A stretch of 64,000 bases of DNA from Bacteroidia bacterium (GTDB lineage Bacteria > Bacteroidota > Bacteroidia > Flavobacteriales > Schleiferiaceae): positions 60,614 to 124,613 of the forward strand of contig JAUHWL010000009.1 of assembly GCA_030424545.1 (NCBI GenBank). The letters run 5' to 3'. This document shows, one piece after another, positions 41,225 through 49,950 of the stretch; position 1 is the first letter of the stretch; each line of letters opens with the position of its first letter. The translations under genes were made by a program, and so were the position numbers. Under the pieces are notes generated by a model. That model worked only from the letters and a program-made list of their open reading frames with translations. It was not told where the DNA came from and did no database searches.

Positions 41225-41746
41225 TTATGATTTTCCTTTTTCCAATGTTGTAAGAATACCAGAAATGGTATTACCACTTGATTGAAGTGCGGAAATAACC
41301 TTACGTGCAGGAGACTGCAATAATGTAATAATTTCACCTACTAGTTCTTCTTTAGATTTGATATTTACTAATGCATCTAGTTGATCATCTCCTAAGTAAA
41401 TTGCTTCATCAATATAAGCCCCTTTTAAAACAGGCTTGTCAAGCTTTTTACGGAAATCTTTAATCAACTTTGCAGGAGCGTTACCATTCTCTGAAAGCAT
41501 GATACTAGTATTGCCTTTTAAAGCAACAAATAAGTCATCAAACGTTTTGTCTGATTTCTCCATTGCTTTTTTAAGGAGCGTATTTTTTACAACCGAAAGT
41601 TTTACACCATGAGAATGGCATAATCTTCTTAATTGTGAAGTTTCACTGGCATTTAACCCTGCGATATCTGCTACATAAATTGTAGAAGTATCGTTCATTA
41701 CTCCAGTTAATTCTTTAATTGCTTGATTTTTTTCTTCGCGAGTCAT
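41225..41746 (-). CDS. rplJ: 50S ribosomal protein L10
   Basis: 173 residues. The N-terminal domain (KELTGVMNDTSTIYVADIAGLN, LRRLCHSHGVKLSVVKNTLLKKA) binds 23S rRNA, and the C-terminal helix carries L7/L12 dimers. Only 18 bases separate it from rplA, so the long rplJ leader used for autoregulation in E. coli is not present here. Confidence 0.96.
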   Translation of the reverse strand: MTREEKNQAIKELTGVMNDTSTIYVADIAGLNASETSQLRRLCHSHGVKLSVVKNTLLKKAMEKSDKTFDDLFVALKGNTSIMLSENGNAPAKLIKDFRKKLDKPVLKGAYIDEAIYLGDDQLDALVNIKSKEELVGEIITLLQSPARKVISALQSSGNTISGILTTLEKGKS

Positions 41747-41764
41747 CTCAGTATCTTTTTAATA

Positions 41765-42454
41765 TTACACCGATTTGGCGTCAACAGCAATTCCTTGGCT
41801 CATGGTGCTGCTCAAATAAATACTTTTTACGTAAGTACCTTTGGCTGCACTTGGCTTAAGTTTTATCAAGGTGTTAATGATTTCTACAGCATTTTCCTTG
41901 ATTTTATCACTTGTAAATGAAACTCTACCTATACCAGCGTGTATAATTCCGTACTTATCAACTTTAAAGTCAATTTTTCCACCTTTTACATCGCTAACAG
42001 CTTTCGCTACATCCATGGTTACAGTTCCACTTTTTGGGTTAGGCATTAAGCCACGTGGACCTAATACTCTACCTAATGGACCAATTTTACCCATTACTGA
42101 GGGCATGGTTACTATAACATCAATGTCTGTCCAGCCGCCTTTAATTTTGTTGATGTACTCATCAAGACCGGCATAGTCTGCACCAGCATCTAGAGCTTCT
42201 TGCTCTTTATCTGGAGTAACTAAGGCTAACACTTTAACCGTTTTACCAGTACCGTGAGGTAAAGTAACTACACCACGTACCATTTGATTGGCTTTACGTG
42301 GATCTACACCTAGGCGTACGGCTAAATCTACAGACGCATCAAACTTTGTTGTTGTTACGTCTTTTACTAATTGCGAAGCTTCATCAATAGAATAGGTTTT
42401 ATTCTTTTCTACCAACGCCTTCACGTTCTTTTGATTTTTTGTCAATTTTCCCAT
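41765..42454 (-). CDS. rplA: 50S ribosomal protein L1
   Basis: 229 residues with the L1 signatures [19 protein letters not shown] and [24 protein letters not shown]. It binds the mobile L1 stalk of 23S rRNA and can repress its own operon in other bacteria. It follows rplK by 18 bases. Confidence 0.97.
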   Translation of the reverse strand: MGKLTKNQKNVKALVEKNKTYSIDEASQLVKDVTTTKFDASVDLAVRLGVDPRKANQMVRGVVTLPHGTGKTVKVLALVTPDKEQEALDAGADYAGLDEYINKIKGGWTDIDVIVTMPSVMGKIGPLGRVLGPRGLMPNPKSGTVTMDVAKAVSDVKGGKIDFKVDKYGIIHAGIGRVSFTSDKIKENAVEIINTLIKLKPSAAKGTYVKSIYLSSTMSQGIAVDAKSV

Positions 42455-42472
42455 TTCTAGAATTTTATACCG

Positions 42473-42910
42473 TTAAAATGGTTTTGGACCAGAAACGGTT
42501 ATCCCCATACTTCTTGCTGTACCAGCAATCATGCTCATTGCAGATTCTACGGTAAAGCAATTAAGGTCAACCATTTTATCCTCAGCAATTGTTTTTACCT
42601 GATCCCAAGTAACTTTTGCTACTTTTTGTCTATTGGGTTCAGAAGATGCCTTTTTCAATTTTGCAGCTTCCATTAATTGAACTGCCGCAGGGGGAGTTTT
42701 AATAACGAAATCAAACGACTTGTCTGAATAAACTGTAATTGATACTGGCAAAACTTTACCCATTTTGTCTTGAGACCGGGCGTTAAATTGCTTACAAAAC
42801 TCCATAATATTCACACCTGCCGCACCTAGTGCTGGACCTACGGGTGGAGAAGGATTTGCTTGCCCCCCTCTTACTTGAAGTTTAACTATTTTAAATACTA
42901 CTTTAGCCAT
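42473..42910 (-). CDS. rplK: 50S ribosomal protein L11
   Basis: 145 residues with the L11 pattern [25 protein letters not shown] and a C-terminal RNA-binding domain ending [11 protein letters not shown]. Part of the stalk base with L10. A 9-base hairpin (gttaaaga / tctttaac, 42938-42965) lies in the 80-base gap before it and could be part of the leader. Confidence 0.96.
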   Translation of the reverse strand: MAKVVFKIVKLQVRGGQANPSPPVGPALGAAGVNIMEFCKQFNARSQDKMGKVLPVSITVYSDKSFDFVIKTPPAAVQLMEAAKLKKASSEPNRQKVAKVTWDQVKTIAEDKMVDLNCFTVESAMSMIAGTARSMGITVSGPKPF

Positions 42911-42990
42911 CGTTTATTATCTATTAGCTTACAACTTGTTAAAGAACTTGGAAGCTTTCTTTAACCTTGTAGAGCTCACATCTACTATTT

Positions 42991-43539
42991 TTAACCTTCT
43001 TTTTCTACTTGCATAAAGCCAAGCTCTAAAGGAGTTTTACGGCCAAATATTTTAACCATTACTTCTAATTTACGCTTGTCTTCAATAATCTTTTCAATAG
43101 TTCCGTTAAAACCATTAAACGGTCCGTCTATTACTTTAACGGTTTCGCCTAGTACATACGGAATGTTAAATTGCTCATCACTTTCTGCAAGTTCATCAAC
43201 CTTACCTAACATTCTGTTTACTTCGCTTTGTCTAAGAGGAACAGGGTCGCCACCTTTTGTTTCACCAAGAAAACCAATGATTCCTGGAATGTTTTTTAAG
43301 GTATGTACAACTTCACCTGTAAGCGTAGCTTCAATCATGATATAACCAGGGTAGTAGTTTCTTTCTTTACTAACCTTTTTACCGTTTCTAATTTGAAACA
43401 CTTTTTCGGTAGGCACCAAAATTTGGGCAACCAAATCAGCCATGCCAAGATGGGCAACCTCATTTTCTATATACCCTTTAATCTTGTTTTCCTGACCACT
43501 AATCGCCCGAACCACATACCATTTTTTAGAATCACTCAT
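42991..43539 (-). CDS. nusG: Transcription termination/antitermination protein NusG
   Basis: 182 residues. The NGN domain reads KKWYVVRAISGQENKIKGYIE through YYPGYIMIEATLTGEVVHTLKNIPGIIGFLG. The C-terminal KOW domain has ETVKVIDGPFNGFNGTIEKI. It links RNA polymerase with Rho or the ribosome. It lies between secE and rplK as in most bacteria. Confidence 0.97.
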   Translation of the reverse strand: MSDSKKWYVVRAISGQENKIKGYIENEVAHLGMADLVAQILVPTEKVFQIRNGKKVSKERNYYPGYIMIEATLTGEVVHTLKNIPGIIGFLGETKGGDPVPLRQSEVNRMLGKVDELAESDEQFNIPYVLGETVKVIDGPFNGFNGTIEKIIEDKRKLEVMVKIFGRKTPLELGFMQVEKEG

Positions 43540-43562
43540 GATGGATGTTACCTTTTGGGCAT

Positions 43563-43757
43563 TTATTTAAAAATTTGATAAACAAATTCGAGAATAGTGC
43601 TGATGCCTTTATCCATTCCAAAAATGAGCAATGAAAAAAGTGCCGTTGCTATAATTACTATAACAGTGCTTTTCTGCAATTCTTTTAGCGTTGGCCAAGC
43701 TGCTTTTAAAGCAAACTCGCGATACGCATCTTGTAAATAATGAACCAAATTTCCCAT
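43563..43757 (-). CDS. secE: Preprotein translocase subunit SecE
   Basis: 64 residues, the short one-TM form: an amphipathic segment AYREFALKAAWPTLKELQKST, then a membrane helix at about 33-52 (VIVIIATALFSLLIFGMDKG). It clamps SecY in the inner membrane. It lies between tRNA-Trp and nusG. Confidence 0.95.
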   Translation of the reverse strand: MGNLVHYLQDAYREFALKAAWPTLKELQKSTVIVIIATALFSLLIFGMDKGISTILEFVYQIFK

Positions 43758-43778
43758 TAACGTTTATCTCTTTACTTG

Positions 43779-43851
43779 CACGGGTGGCAAGAATCGAACT
43801 CGCGACCTTTGGTTTTGGAGACCACTGCTCTACCAGCTGAGCTACACCCGT
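43779..43851 (-). tRNA. tRNA-Trp (CCA anticodon)
   Basis: A 73-base cloverleaf on the minus strand. The acceptor stem is ACGGGTG / CACCCGT, the D-arm GCTCAGCTGGTAGAGC, the anticodon loop CTCCAAA with anticodon CCA, and the T-arm GAGTTCGATTC. CCA is not encoded. It lies between tuf and secE, as in many bacteria. Confidence 0.95.
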
Positions 43852-43947
43852 ATGTATTAACGAATTTCGCTTTTCCCTGAAAATTTCTTTTCAAAACCAG
43901 GATCAATCTTTTTCCGATTTTCCCCTATTCCTAAACACAAATTAGGA

Positions 43948-43961
43948 AGCTACACCCGTAT
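43948..43961 (-). repeat. Second copy of 14 bases from the tRNA-Trp 5' end
   Basis: The 14 bases agctacacccgtat at 43840-43853 recur exactly at 43948-43961, about 108 bases upstream of the tRNA on its own strand. They cover two leader bases, the acceptor strand and positions 8-12 of tRNA-Trp. The copy is flanked by a 7-base hairpin (ttcctaa / ttaggaa, 43928-43948). Confidence 0.7.
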
Positions 43962-43972
43962 TTAGGCAGAAA

Positions 43973-43997
43973 GGTATCCCGCAAAATGCGGAACACC
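43973..43997 (-). terminator. Hairpin after tuf
   Basis: An 11-base imperfect stem (ggtatcccgca / tgcggaacacc) 35 bases past the tuf stop. The following sequence on the minus strand (TTTCTGCC) is only weakly T-rich, so partial termination or RNA processing are both possible. Confidence 0.4.
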
Positions 43998-44031
43998 TTC
44001 TACCAAAACTTGTTATAATTTTGAGTTTTTC

Positions 44032-45216
44032 TTACTCAATAATCTCAGTTACCTGACCAGCACCTACAGTTCTACCACCTTCACGCATCGCAAAGCGTAG
44101 ACCTTTATTAATTGCTACTGGCGCAATCAACTCAACAGTAATTGTTAAGTTATCACCTGGCATTACCATCTCAACTCCTTCTGGCATGTGAATCTCACCA
44201 GTTACGTCTGTTGTACGTAAGTAGAATTGAGGACGATATTTATTGTGGAATGGAGTGTGACGTCCACCTTCTTCTTTTTTAAGGATATAAACCTCAGCCT
44301 TAAATTTGGTGTGAGGTGTAATTGAACCTGGCTTACAGATTACCATACCTCTACGAATGTCAGACTTCTCAATACCTCTTAACAAGATACCTACATTATC
44401 TCCAGCTTCACCTCTATCAAGGATTTTACGGAACATCTCAACCCCAGTAACTGTAGAATTTAATTTGTGGTCAAAACCAATAATTTCAACAGCATCACCG
44501 GTGTTTGCAACACCAGTTTCAATACGACCAGTTGCCACTGTACCACGACCAGTAATTGTAAACACGTCTTCAACAGGCATTAAGAATGGCTTGTCTTTAT
44601 CACGCTCTGGCTCTTGAATGAATGAATCCACAGCATCCATTAACTCCATTACAGTATCAACCCATTTTTGCTCACCGTTAAGTGCACCAAGAGCAGAACC
44701 CATAATTACAGGAGTGTTATCACCATCATACTCGTAGAATGATAATAACTCACGGATTTCCATTTCAACTAGTTCTAACAACTCTTCGTCATCAACCATA
44801 TCCACTTTATTCATGAATACAACCATTGCAGGAATACCTACCTGACGACCAAGAAGGATGTGCTCGCGTGTTTGTGGCATAGGGCCATCTGTTGCAGCAA
44901 CAACCAAAATTGCTCCATCCATTTGAGCAGCACCAGTAACCATGTTCTTTACGTAATCCGCGTGACCTGGACAGTCTACGTGTGCGTAGTGACGGTTTGC
45001 TGTTTGATACTCAACGTGTGAAGTGTTAATTGTAATACCTCTCTCCTTTTCTTCAGGAGCATTATCAATTGAATCAAAACTACGAAGCTCAGACAAACCA
45101 GCGTTTGCTAAAACTGTAGTAATTGCTGCTGTCAACGTAGTTTTACCATGGTCTACGTGACCAATTGTTCCGATGTTTAAGTGCGGTTTTGTCCGCACGA
45201 ACGTCTCTTTTGCCAT
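44032..45216 (-). CDS. tuf: Elongation factor Tu
   Basis: 394 residues. The GTPase motifs are [10 protein letters not shown] (G1), [12 protein letters not shown] (switch I), [12 protein letters not shown] (G3) and [10 protein letters not shown] (G4). Domains 2 and 3 follow, with [20 protein letters not shown] and [13 protein letters not shown] at the end. It delivers aminoacyl-tRNA to the ribosome. It lies directly after the tRNA-Thr/Gly/Tyr/Thr cluster, as tufB does in E. coli, and is probably co-transcribed with it. Confidence 0.98.
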   Translation of the reverse strand: MAKETFVRTKPHLNIGTIGHVDHGKTTLTAAITTVLANAGLSELRSFDSIDNAPEEKERGITINTSHVEYQTANRHYAHVDCPGHADYVKNMVTGAAQMDGAILVVAATDGPMPQTREHILLGRQVGIPAMVVFMNKVDMVDDEELLELVEMEIRELLSFYEYDGDNTPVIMGSALGALNGEQKWVDTVMELMDAVDSFIQEPERDKDKPFLMPVEDVFTITGRGTVATGRIETGVANTGDAVEIIGFDHKLNSTVTGVEMFRKILDRGEAGDNVGILLRGIEKSDIRRGMVICKPGSITPHTKFKAEVYILKKEEGGRHTPFHNKYRPQFYLRTTDVTGEIHMPEGVEMVMPGDNLTITVELIAPVAINKGLRFAMREGGRTVGAGQVTEIIE

Positions 45217-45266
45217 GATCTTTCGAATCTTAATTAATTAATATAAATAGTTAAAGTGCAACTTCG

Positions 45267-45338
<72 letters not shown>

Positions 45339-45349
45339 TTTAATTGTTG

Positions 45350-45422
45350 AGCGGAAGACGAGATTCGAACTCGCGACCCTCAGCTTGGAAGGCTGATGCT
45401 CTACCAACTGAGCTACTTCCGC
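45350..45422 (-). tRNA. tRNA-Gly (TCC anticodon)
   Basis: A 73-base cloverleaf with acceptor GCGGAAG / CTTCCGC, anticodon loop CTTCCAA and T-arm GCGAGTTCGAATCTCG. CCA is not encoded. It is in the position of E. coli glyT. Confidence 0.95.
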
Positions 45423-45432
45423 TTAATAAATG

Positions 45433-45514
<82 letters not shown>

Positions 45515-45570
45515 CAATGTTATTATTTTTAAGAACGTTGCCTTTTTATAAAGAGGCTTCTTTTTTTTTG

Positions 45571-45643
45571 AGCCAGCAGAGGGACTCGAACCCCCGACCA
45601 GCTGATTACAAATCAGCTGCTCTACCAACTGAGCTATGCTGGC
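45571..45643 (-). tRNA. tRNA-Thr (TGT anticodon)
   Basis: A 73-base cloverleaf with acceptor GCCAGCA / TGCTGGC, anticodon stem-loop CTGATTTGTAATCAG and T-arm GGGGGTTCGAGTCCCTC. It is the first gene of the tRNA-tuf transcript, in the position of E. coli thrU. Confidence 0.95.
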
Positions 45644-45665
45644 GTTTTTCTTTTACAATTTGCTT

Positions 45666-45699
45666 CAAATTAAACTGCTAAATACCGCTCTATTTTCAA
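45666..45699 (-). promoter_or_regulatory. Possible promoter of the tRNA-tuf operon
   Basis: On the minus strand TAATTTG (45666-45672) is one base short of the TAnnTTTG -7 consensus. TTGA (45696-45699), 23 bases upstream, could be the -33 box. It sits between the hpf terminator and tRNA-Thr, where a promoter is needed. Confidence 0.35.
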
Positions 45700-45708
45700 T
45701 TGAATTGC

Positions 45709-45738
45709 AAAAAAAAAGTCCGCTTCTAAAAACGGACT
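45709..45738 (-). terminator. Terminator of the xerC-hpf transcript
   Basis: A 6-base stem (agtccg / cggact) with a 10-base loop, followed on the minus strand by eight T. It separates hpf from the tRNA cluster. Confidence 0.8.
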
Positions 45739-45792
45739 GCAAATGTAAAAAAGATACTTGTTCGCGCAAGTCTTCAATAAAAAAATATTTAA

Positions 45793-46092
45793 TTAAACTC
45801 CTCGTACCTTTTCTTTGTTTTTTCTTAACTGTCTTTTCAGCACGTCTGCCGCAGTATCAGTGGCTTCCTCAAAAGATTCGCCCTCTTTGGCTACCAAAAT
45901 ATCGTTGCCTGGAATATTAATTTTTATTTCTACAATTTTATTTACGGGGGCATTTGTGTTTTTAACCTTTAAAAAAACATCAGCATCTATAATATGATCA
46001 TGAAATTGATCCAATTTATCCAACTTAGATTGAACGTATTCTACTAGCTTATAATCTGCTTTAAATTTTACGGACTGAAGGTTTACTTTCAT
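45793..46092 (-). CDS. hpf: Ribosome hibernation/stability factor (HPF/RaiA family)
   Basis: 99 residues, the short form. The fold pattern is MKVNLQSVKFKADYKLVEYVQSKLDKL, then VFLKVKNTN and IPGNDILVAKEGESFEEATDTAADVLKRQL. These proteins bind the 30S decoding centre in stationary phase. It starts 2 bases after xerC and is followed by a terminator. Confidence 0.93.
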   Translation of the reverse strand: MKVNLQSVKFKADYKLVEYVQSKLDKLDQFHDHIIDADVFLKVKNTNAPVNKIVEIKINIPGNDILVAKEGESFEEATDTAADVLKRQLRKNKEKVRGV

Positions 46093-46094
46093 AC

Positions 46095-46994
46095 TTACTT
46101 TTTTTTATGCTCACGTGGGTGAGTCTGGTTATATGCTTCTTTTAATTTTTCGAATGAATTGTGGGTGTAAATCTGTGTTGCGTTTAAACTTGAGTGTCCT
46201 AATAATTCTTTTATGTCATTCACATCTGCTCCTTTATTTAATAAATGTGTTGCATATGTGTGTCTAAGAACATGAGGGCTTTTTTTGTTTGATGTTGTTA
46301 CTAAACTAAGGTATTGCTTTACCACATTATAAACAAGCTTTGGATCCAACTTGTTTCCTTTTTCTGTGAGAAAAAATGTTTCTGTTTTGTTTTCATTATT
46401 CGGCCTTATGTTTTGGTATTCTATTAAACTTTTTGCAATGCTCTTCGGAAAAGGAATTACTCTGGTTTTGTTTCTTTTTCCGGTTACTTTTATGGTATAT
46501 GCATTAAAATCTAAGCCGTTTAATTTTAACTCTATCAATTCGCTTCTTCTAATACCCGTTGCATACAACAATTCTATTATGGCCCTATCTCTAATTCCTG
46601 CATGAGTATCAGCAAAAACACCTTCTTCTAAAAGTAGTTTTTGCATCTCTTCTAAGCTAACTGTTTTTACAAGTTGTTTTGGCGTTTTTAACGATGTAAT
46701 TTTTGCTGCAGGATTAACAACTATGATTCCTTTTTTTCTTAAAAAATTAAAATATGTTTTTAGAGAAGATAGCTTTCTGTTTACACTTTTAGGTTTATAC
46801 TCTTTCTCCATCAGGTCTACTACAAAAGATCTTACCATTGGGAAACTTGCTTCCTTCATATCTAAGACTTCGTAATTGCCTTCCAGATAAACAGAAAATT
46901 GTTGCAAATCTGTTTTAAATGCAAGTACGGTATGCGAAGAATACCGCTTTTCCGTTTCTAAATAAATAATAAAATCTTGAAATTTCATAGACAT
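46095..46994 (-). CDS. xerC: Tyrosine recombinase XerC/XerD type
   Basis: Resolves chromosome dimers at dif. I start at ATG 46994 (MSMKFQDF), because the longer reading frame begins inside the rpsU terminator; 46988 is also possible. The 299 residues have the SAM-like core-binding domain (1-95) and the catalytic domain. The active residues are all present: Arg in YATGIRRSEL, Lys in GKRNKTRVIP, HxxR in HVLRHTYATHLL, His in LLGHSSL and the nucleophile Tyr in TQIYTHNS. Its place between rpsU and hpf is conserved in Bacteroidota and argues for a housekeeping Xer protein, not a phage integrase. Confidence 0.92.
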   Translation of the reverse strand: MSMKFQDFIIYLETEKRYSSHTVLAFKTDLQQFSVYLEGNYEVLDMKEASFPMVRSFVVDLMEKEYKPKSVNRKLSSLKTYFNFLRKKGIIVVNPAAKITSLKTPKQLVKTVSLEEMQKLLLEEGVFADTHAGIRDRAIIELLYATGIRRSELIELKLNGLDFNAYTIKVTGKRNKTRVIPFPKSIAKSLIEYQNIRPNNENKTETFFLTEKGNKLDPKLVYNVVKQYLSLVTTSNKKSPHVLRHTYATHLLNKGADVNDIKELLGHSSLNATQIYTHNSFEKLKEAYNQTHPREHKKK

Positions 46995-47025
46995 AAAAAA
47001 AGGCAATCAATTTATTGATTGCCTT
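46995..47025 (-). terminator. Terminator of rpsU
   Basis: A perfect 10-base stem (aggcaatcaa / ttgattgcct), 4-base loop, then six or more T on the minus strand. It lies 24 bases past the rpsU stop and ends at the xerC start. Confidence 0.88.
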
Positions 47026-47048
47026 AATATAATACTTATTCAATATAA

Positions 47049-47243
47049 TTAATCTTCTTGAGATTCTCTTAAATGTTGAATGTATGAAGCCTTAATTATT
47101 TCCTTTCTGCGATTTACAGATGGTTTTGTGAATTGTTGGCGCGTACGTAGTTGACGCATTTGACCTGTACGATCAAATTTACGCTTGTAACGTTTTAACG
47201 CTCTATCAATTGATTCTCCTTCTTTTACATTTACTACTAACAT
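47049..47243 (-). CDS. rpsU: 30S ribosomal protein S21
   Basis: 64 residues: LVVNVKEGESIDRALKRYKRKFDRTG, then the basic helix and KASYIQHLRESQED. Tyr54 is present. Work on the Flavobacterium johnsoniae ribosome, as I recall it, showed that this C-terminal part, with Tyr54, covers the 3' end of 16S rRNA and hides the anti-Shine-Dalgarno sequence. The gene has its own very strong Shine-Dalgarno (see 47252-47259), which fits autoregulation by S21 itself. It has its own terminator. Confidence 0.96.
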   Translation of the reverse strand: MLVVNVKEGESIDRALKRYKRKFDRTGQMRQLRTRQQFTKPSVNRRKEIIKASYIQHLRESQED

Positions 47244-47251
47244 ATCTAAGA

Positions 47252-47259
47252 CACCTCCT
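47252..47259 (-). promoter_or_regulatory. Strong Shine-Dalgarno of rpsU
   Basis: AGGAGGTG (minus strand) lies 8 bases before the rpsU ATG, inside AGAGGAGGTGTC, and is complementary to the 16S rRNA 3' tail. The other genes in the window that I inspected lack such a site. Confidence 0.85.
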
Positions 47260-47285
47260 CTCTTTAGGGCGGCAAATATAACATT

Positions 47286-48338
47286 TTATTCTACCCGCAA
47301 GTATGGTTTTAATCTTTCTACATCTTTTGCCGTAATTCCTTCTAAATTTTTTAAATCATCTATGCTTTTTATCTCTTTAAACATCTCTCTATAGTTTACA
47401 ATAACCTTTACTTGCTCATAATTTAAGTATGGGTGATGCAGCAACACTTTAAACGTTGCCGTATTGATATTTATGGTTTTTACATTTTGTGCTCCCACAA
47501 AGATTTGCGGCAAAAGATCCTGATACTTCTGATCATCTATACCATAGATTTCTTTTAGTTGTTCCGTTTTATAATATCCACCTAACCTATTTCTGTAAGC
47601 AATAATTCTTGATGCAAACGTTGGCCCTACACCTACAATGCTCAATAACTCAACTGAATCGGCACTATTAATATTCACAGAAACGGCTATTTTTTCTATT
47701 TCCTTTTCTGCTTTTATTGGGGCAATCTTAATGTAGTCTTCTATTTCTTCATATAAATCGGCAGGAAAATCGTATAGGTTTAATAAGTCTTTTGGTTTTT
47801 TAAACATACCACCACTCTTTCTATAGTTAAGTAATCTGTTTGCTACCCAATCAGGAAATCCTAACTTTTTTAAATCTGTGGGTGTTACTTGATTTGGATC
47901 GAATTCAAACAATTCTACCCTTAATACAGATTCTTTGGCCGGTAACTTTTCTGTTATATATATGGAGTCCTTGTTAACCTCATACCAAAGTGTATCCATT
48001 CCGTAAATTTTTAACACATCCTCGGGTTCTTTAAACAATCTGTTTTTTGCTAAATAATTACGCCAATTTTTTTTAGCGTACGCTGAGATTTTTAGCGAAT
48101 CAATAAACTCATCAGAAACTGTGTTGGGGTTAAACCGATGCTGAACCCGCAAACTTTCGCGTTTATTTACTTCCCATTGTTCTAAATCATCAAGTAATCT
48201 GGATTGTTTTAACTCTGGGTTGTTTGGATAAAACAAAACTGCGATTCTTACAAGCAATGCTACAAAAATCAAAACAGCAAGGACGATAAATCCTTTTTTC
48301 TCTGTTGCGGTAAGGTTAAATTTATCAAGCCACTTCAT
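47286..48338 (-). CDS. Membrane-anchored helix-hairpin-helix protein (ComEA-like)
   Basis: 350 residues. One N-terminal membrane helix lies at about 15-33 (KGFIVLAVLIFVALLVRIAVLF). At least three ComEA-type HhH units follow: LKKLGFPDWVANRLLNYRKSGGMFKKPKDLL, LLSIVGVGPTFASRIIAYRNRLGGY and LNYEQVKVIVNYREM...LKNLEGI. HhH units bind DNA without sequence preference, and in ComEA they take up DNA in the periplasm. The topology here suggests a periplasmic DNA-binding domain. Bacteroidota generally carry this protein; its role is unproven. It is 42 bases upstream of rpsU. Confidence 0.85.
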   Translation of the reverse strand: MKWLDKFNLTATEKKGFIVLAVLIFVALLVRIAVLFYPNNPELKQSRLLDDLEQWEVNKRESLRVQHRFNPNTVSDEFIDSLKISAYAKKNWRNYLAKNRLFKEPEDVLKIYGMDTLWYEVNKDSIYITEKLPAKESVLRVELFEFDPNQVTPTDLKKLGFPDWVANRLLNYRKSGGMFKKPKDLLNLYDFPADLYEEIEDYIKIAPIKAEKEIEKIAVSVNINSADSVELLSIVGVGPTFASRIIAYRNRLGGYYKTEQLKEIYGIDDQKYQDLLPQIFVGAQNVKTININTATFKVLLHHPYLNYEQVKVIVNYREMFKEIKSIDDLKNLEGITAKDVERLKPYLRVE

Positions 48339-48352
48339 GGCTATTAAAATAA

Positions 48353-49888
48353 CTATTTATAAGCCTTAATTATTCCGTTTTTCACCTTGTCTAAATAGGT
48401 CTTCATATCTAACTTCACTTCTTTAGACATTATTAATAGACCAATAATATTAGGGAATGCCATGGCGAGAATCATCATGTCAGAAAAATCAATAACGGCT
48501 CCAAGCGAAGTTGTGCTTCCAACAATTATAAATAACAAGAAAATTACTTTGTAAGCGTTGCTCGCTAAATTTGAGTTTCCGAATAAAAAGTTCCAAGCTT
48601 TTAGCCCGTAGTAAGACCAACTTATCATGGTAGAAAAAGCAAACAAGAAAATAGCTACCGCTAATACTGCCGGAAACCATGAAAACGCACTTTGAAATGC
48701 CGATGAAGTTAACTGTGCTCCTTCTAACTCATACCCGGTATATCTTCCGGTTATAATAATAACCAAAGCTGTCATGGTACAAATCACAACCGTATCTATA
48801 AATGGTTCTAACAAAGCAACAAACCCTTCGCTTATAGGCTCGTTGGTTTTTACCGCACTGTGTGCTATGGCTGCTGAACCAACACCGGCTTCGTTAGAAA
48901 ATGATGCACGCTGAAAACCTGTTATTAATACACCTATAAACCCACCAAACAATGCATCTGGCGCAAATGCTCCTTTTAGAATTAAGCCAAACGCATGAGG
49001 GATATTTGTAAAGTTTAACCCTAAAATTGTAAGAGCCGATAACACATAAAGCGCTGCCATAAAAGGCACAATCTTCTCTGTAACTTTTGCAATCGATTTT
49101 ATTCCACCAATTATTACAACACCTACTAATATGGCCAAGCCTATACCAAACCAAAATCCTTGATCTTGCAAAAACCCAACTTGACTTTCTAACTGGGCAA
49201 AAGCTTGATTGGCCTGAAACATGTTTCCTCCACCAAATGACGCCCCAATAGCCAAAAGCGCAAAAAGCACGGCAAGTACTTTTCCAAATTTTTTCATGTT
49301 TCGTTTGGCCAATCCTTGAGACAAATAATACATGGGCCCACCAGAAACATTTCCATCTTTATCTATAGTTCTGTATTTAACCCCCAGGGTACATTCTGTA
49401 AATTTTGTAGCCATACCTAAAATACCTGCACAAATCATCCAAAAGGTAGCACCCGGACCACCAATAGTAATGGCCACCGCCACACTGGCAATGTTACCTA
49501 AACCAACCGTTGCAGAAAGTGCTGTTGTTAGCGCTTGAAAATGCGATACTTCACCTTTATCATTCGGGTCGTCATATTTTCCTCTTATTAATTGTATAGA
49601 GTGCGTAAATCCTCTAAAATTTATAAAGTTCATTTTTACGGTGAAGAAAATTGCACCGAAAACAAGCCACACCACAATAAGTGGTACAGGTGCTCCAAGA
49701 TCTAAACCCATGGCAGCAAAAGGATCAAAAAAGAAAATGCTTCCTAAAAATTTTACCAATGGCTCAAAAAAGCTATTAATTAAGTCTGAAATGTTTGTGG
49801 CATCTGTATTAATTTTTTGGTTTTTGCTCTGGGCAAAGAGCGTTACTGTGGTAAGTAGGGTAAAAAAAGTGAGGTAGTATTTCTTCAT
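48353..49888 (-). CDS. Alanine/glycine:cation symporter (AGCS family)
   Basis: 511 residues with about 11 membrane helices. Family signatures are GNIASVAVAITIGGPGATFWM, TECTLGVKYR, GGPMYYLSQGL, SFSNEAGVGSAAIAHSA and WSYYGLKAWNFLFG. These are Na+-driven importers of alanine or glycine. The first 20 residues (MKKYYLTFFTLLTTVTLFAQ) look like a cleavable signal peptide, which is unusual for the family. It is 14 bases upstream of the HhH gene. Confidence 0.92.
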   Translation of the reverse strand: MKKYYLTFFTLLTTVTLFAQSKNQKINTDATNISDLINSFFEPLVKFLGSIFFFDPFAAMGLDLGAPVPLIVVWLVFGAIFFTVKMNFINFRGFTHSIQLIRGKYDDPNDKGEVSHFQALTTALSATVGLGNIASVAVAITIGGPGATFWMICAGILGMATKFTECTLGVKYRTIDKDGNVSGGPMYYLSQGLAKRNMKKFGKVLAVLFALLAIGASFGGGNMFQANQAFAQLESQVGFLQDQGFWFGIGLAILVGVVIIGGIKSIAKVTEKIVPFMAALYVLSALTILGLNFTNIPHAFGLILKGAFAPDALFGGFIGVLITGFQRASFSNEAGVGSAAIAHSAVKTNEPISEGFVALLEPFIDTVVICTMTALVIIITGRYTGYELEGAQLTSSAFQSAFSWFPAVLAVAIFLFAFSTMISWSYYGLKAWNFLFGNSNLASNAYKVIFLLFIIVGSTTSLGAVIDFSDMMILAMAFPNIIGLLIMSKEVKLDMKTYLDKVKNGIIKAYK

Positions 49889-49950
49889 AAAAATGTTAAA
49901 TCTAAATAATAGGGCGTAAAATAACCAAACTATAGGAATGACTTATACAA

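Noticed and set aside
42938..42965. Hairpin before rplK as L1 or L11 autoregulatory site
   Set aside because: The stem is short with a large loop, and I see no similarity to the rRNA binding sites of L1 or L11.
46095..46994. Tyrosine recombinase as integrase of the cassette-like array
   Set aside because: It is 15 kb away, lies in the conserved rpsU-xerC-hpf order and lacks the extra domain of IntI, so it is the housekeeping Xer protein.
46995..47006. Start of xerC at 47006
   Set aside because: This start lies within the rpsU terminator stem. ATG 46994 or 46988 leaves the full recombinase domain intact.
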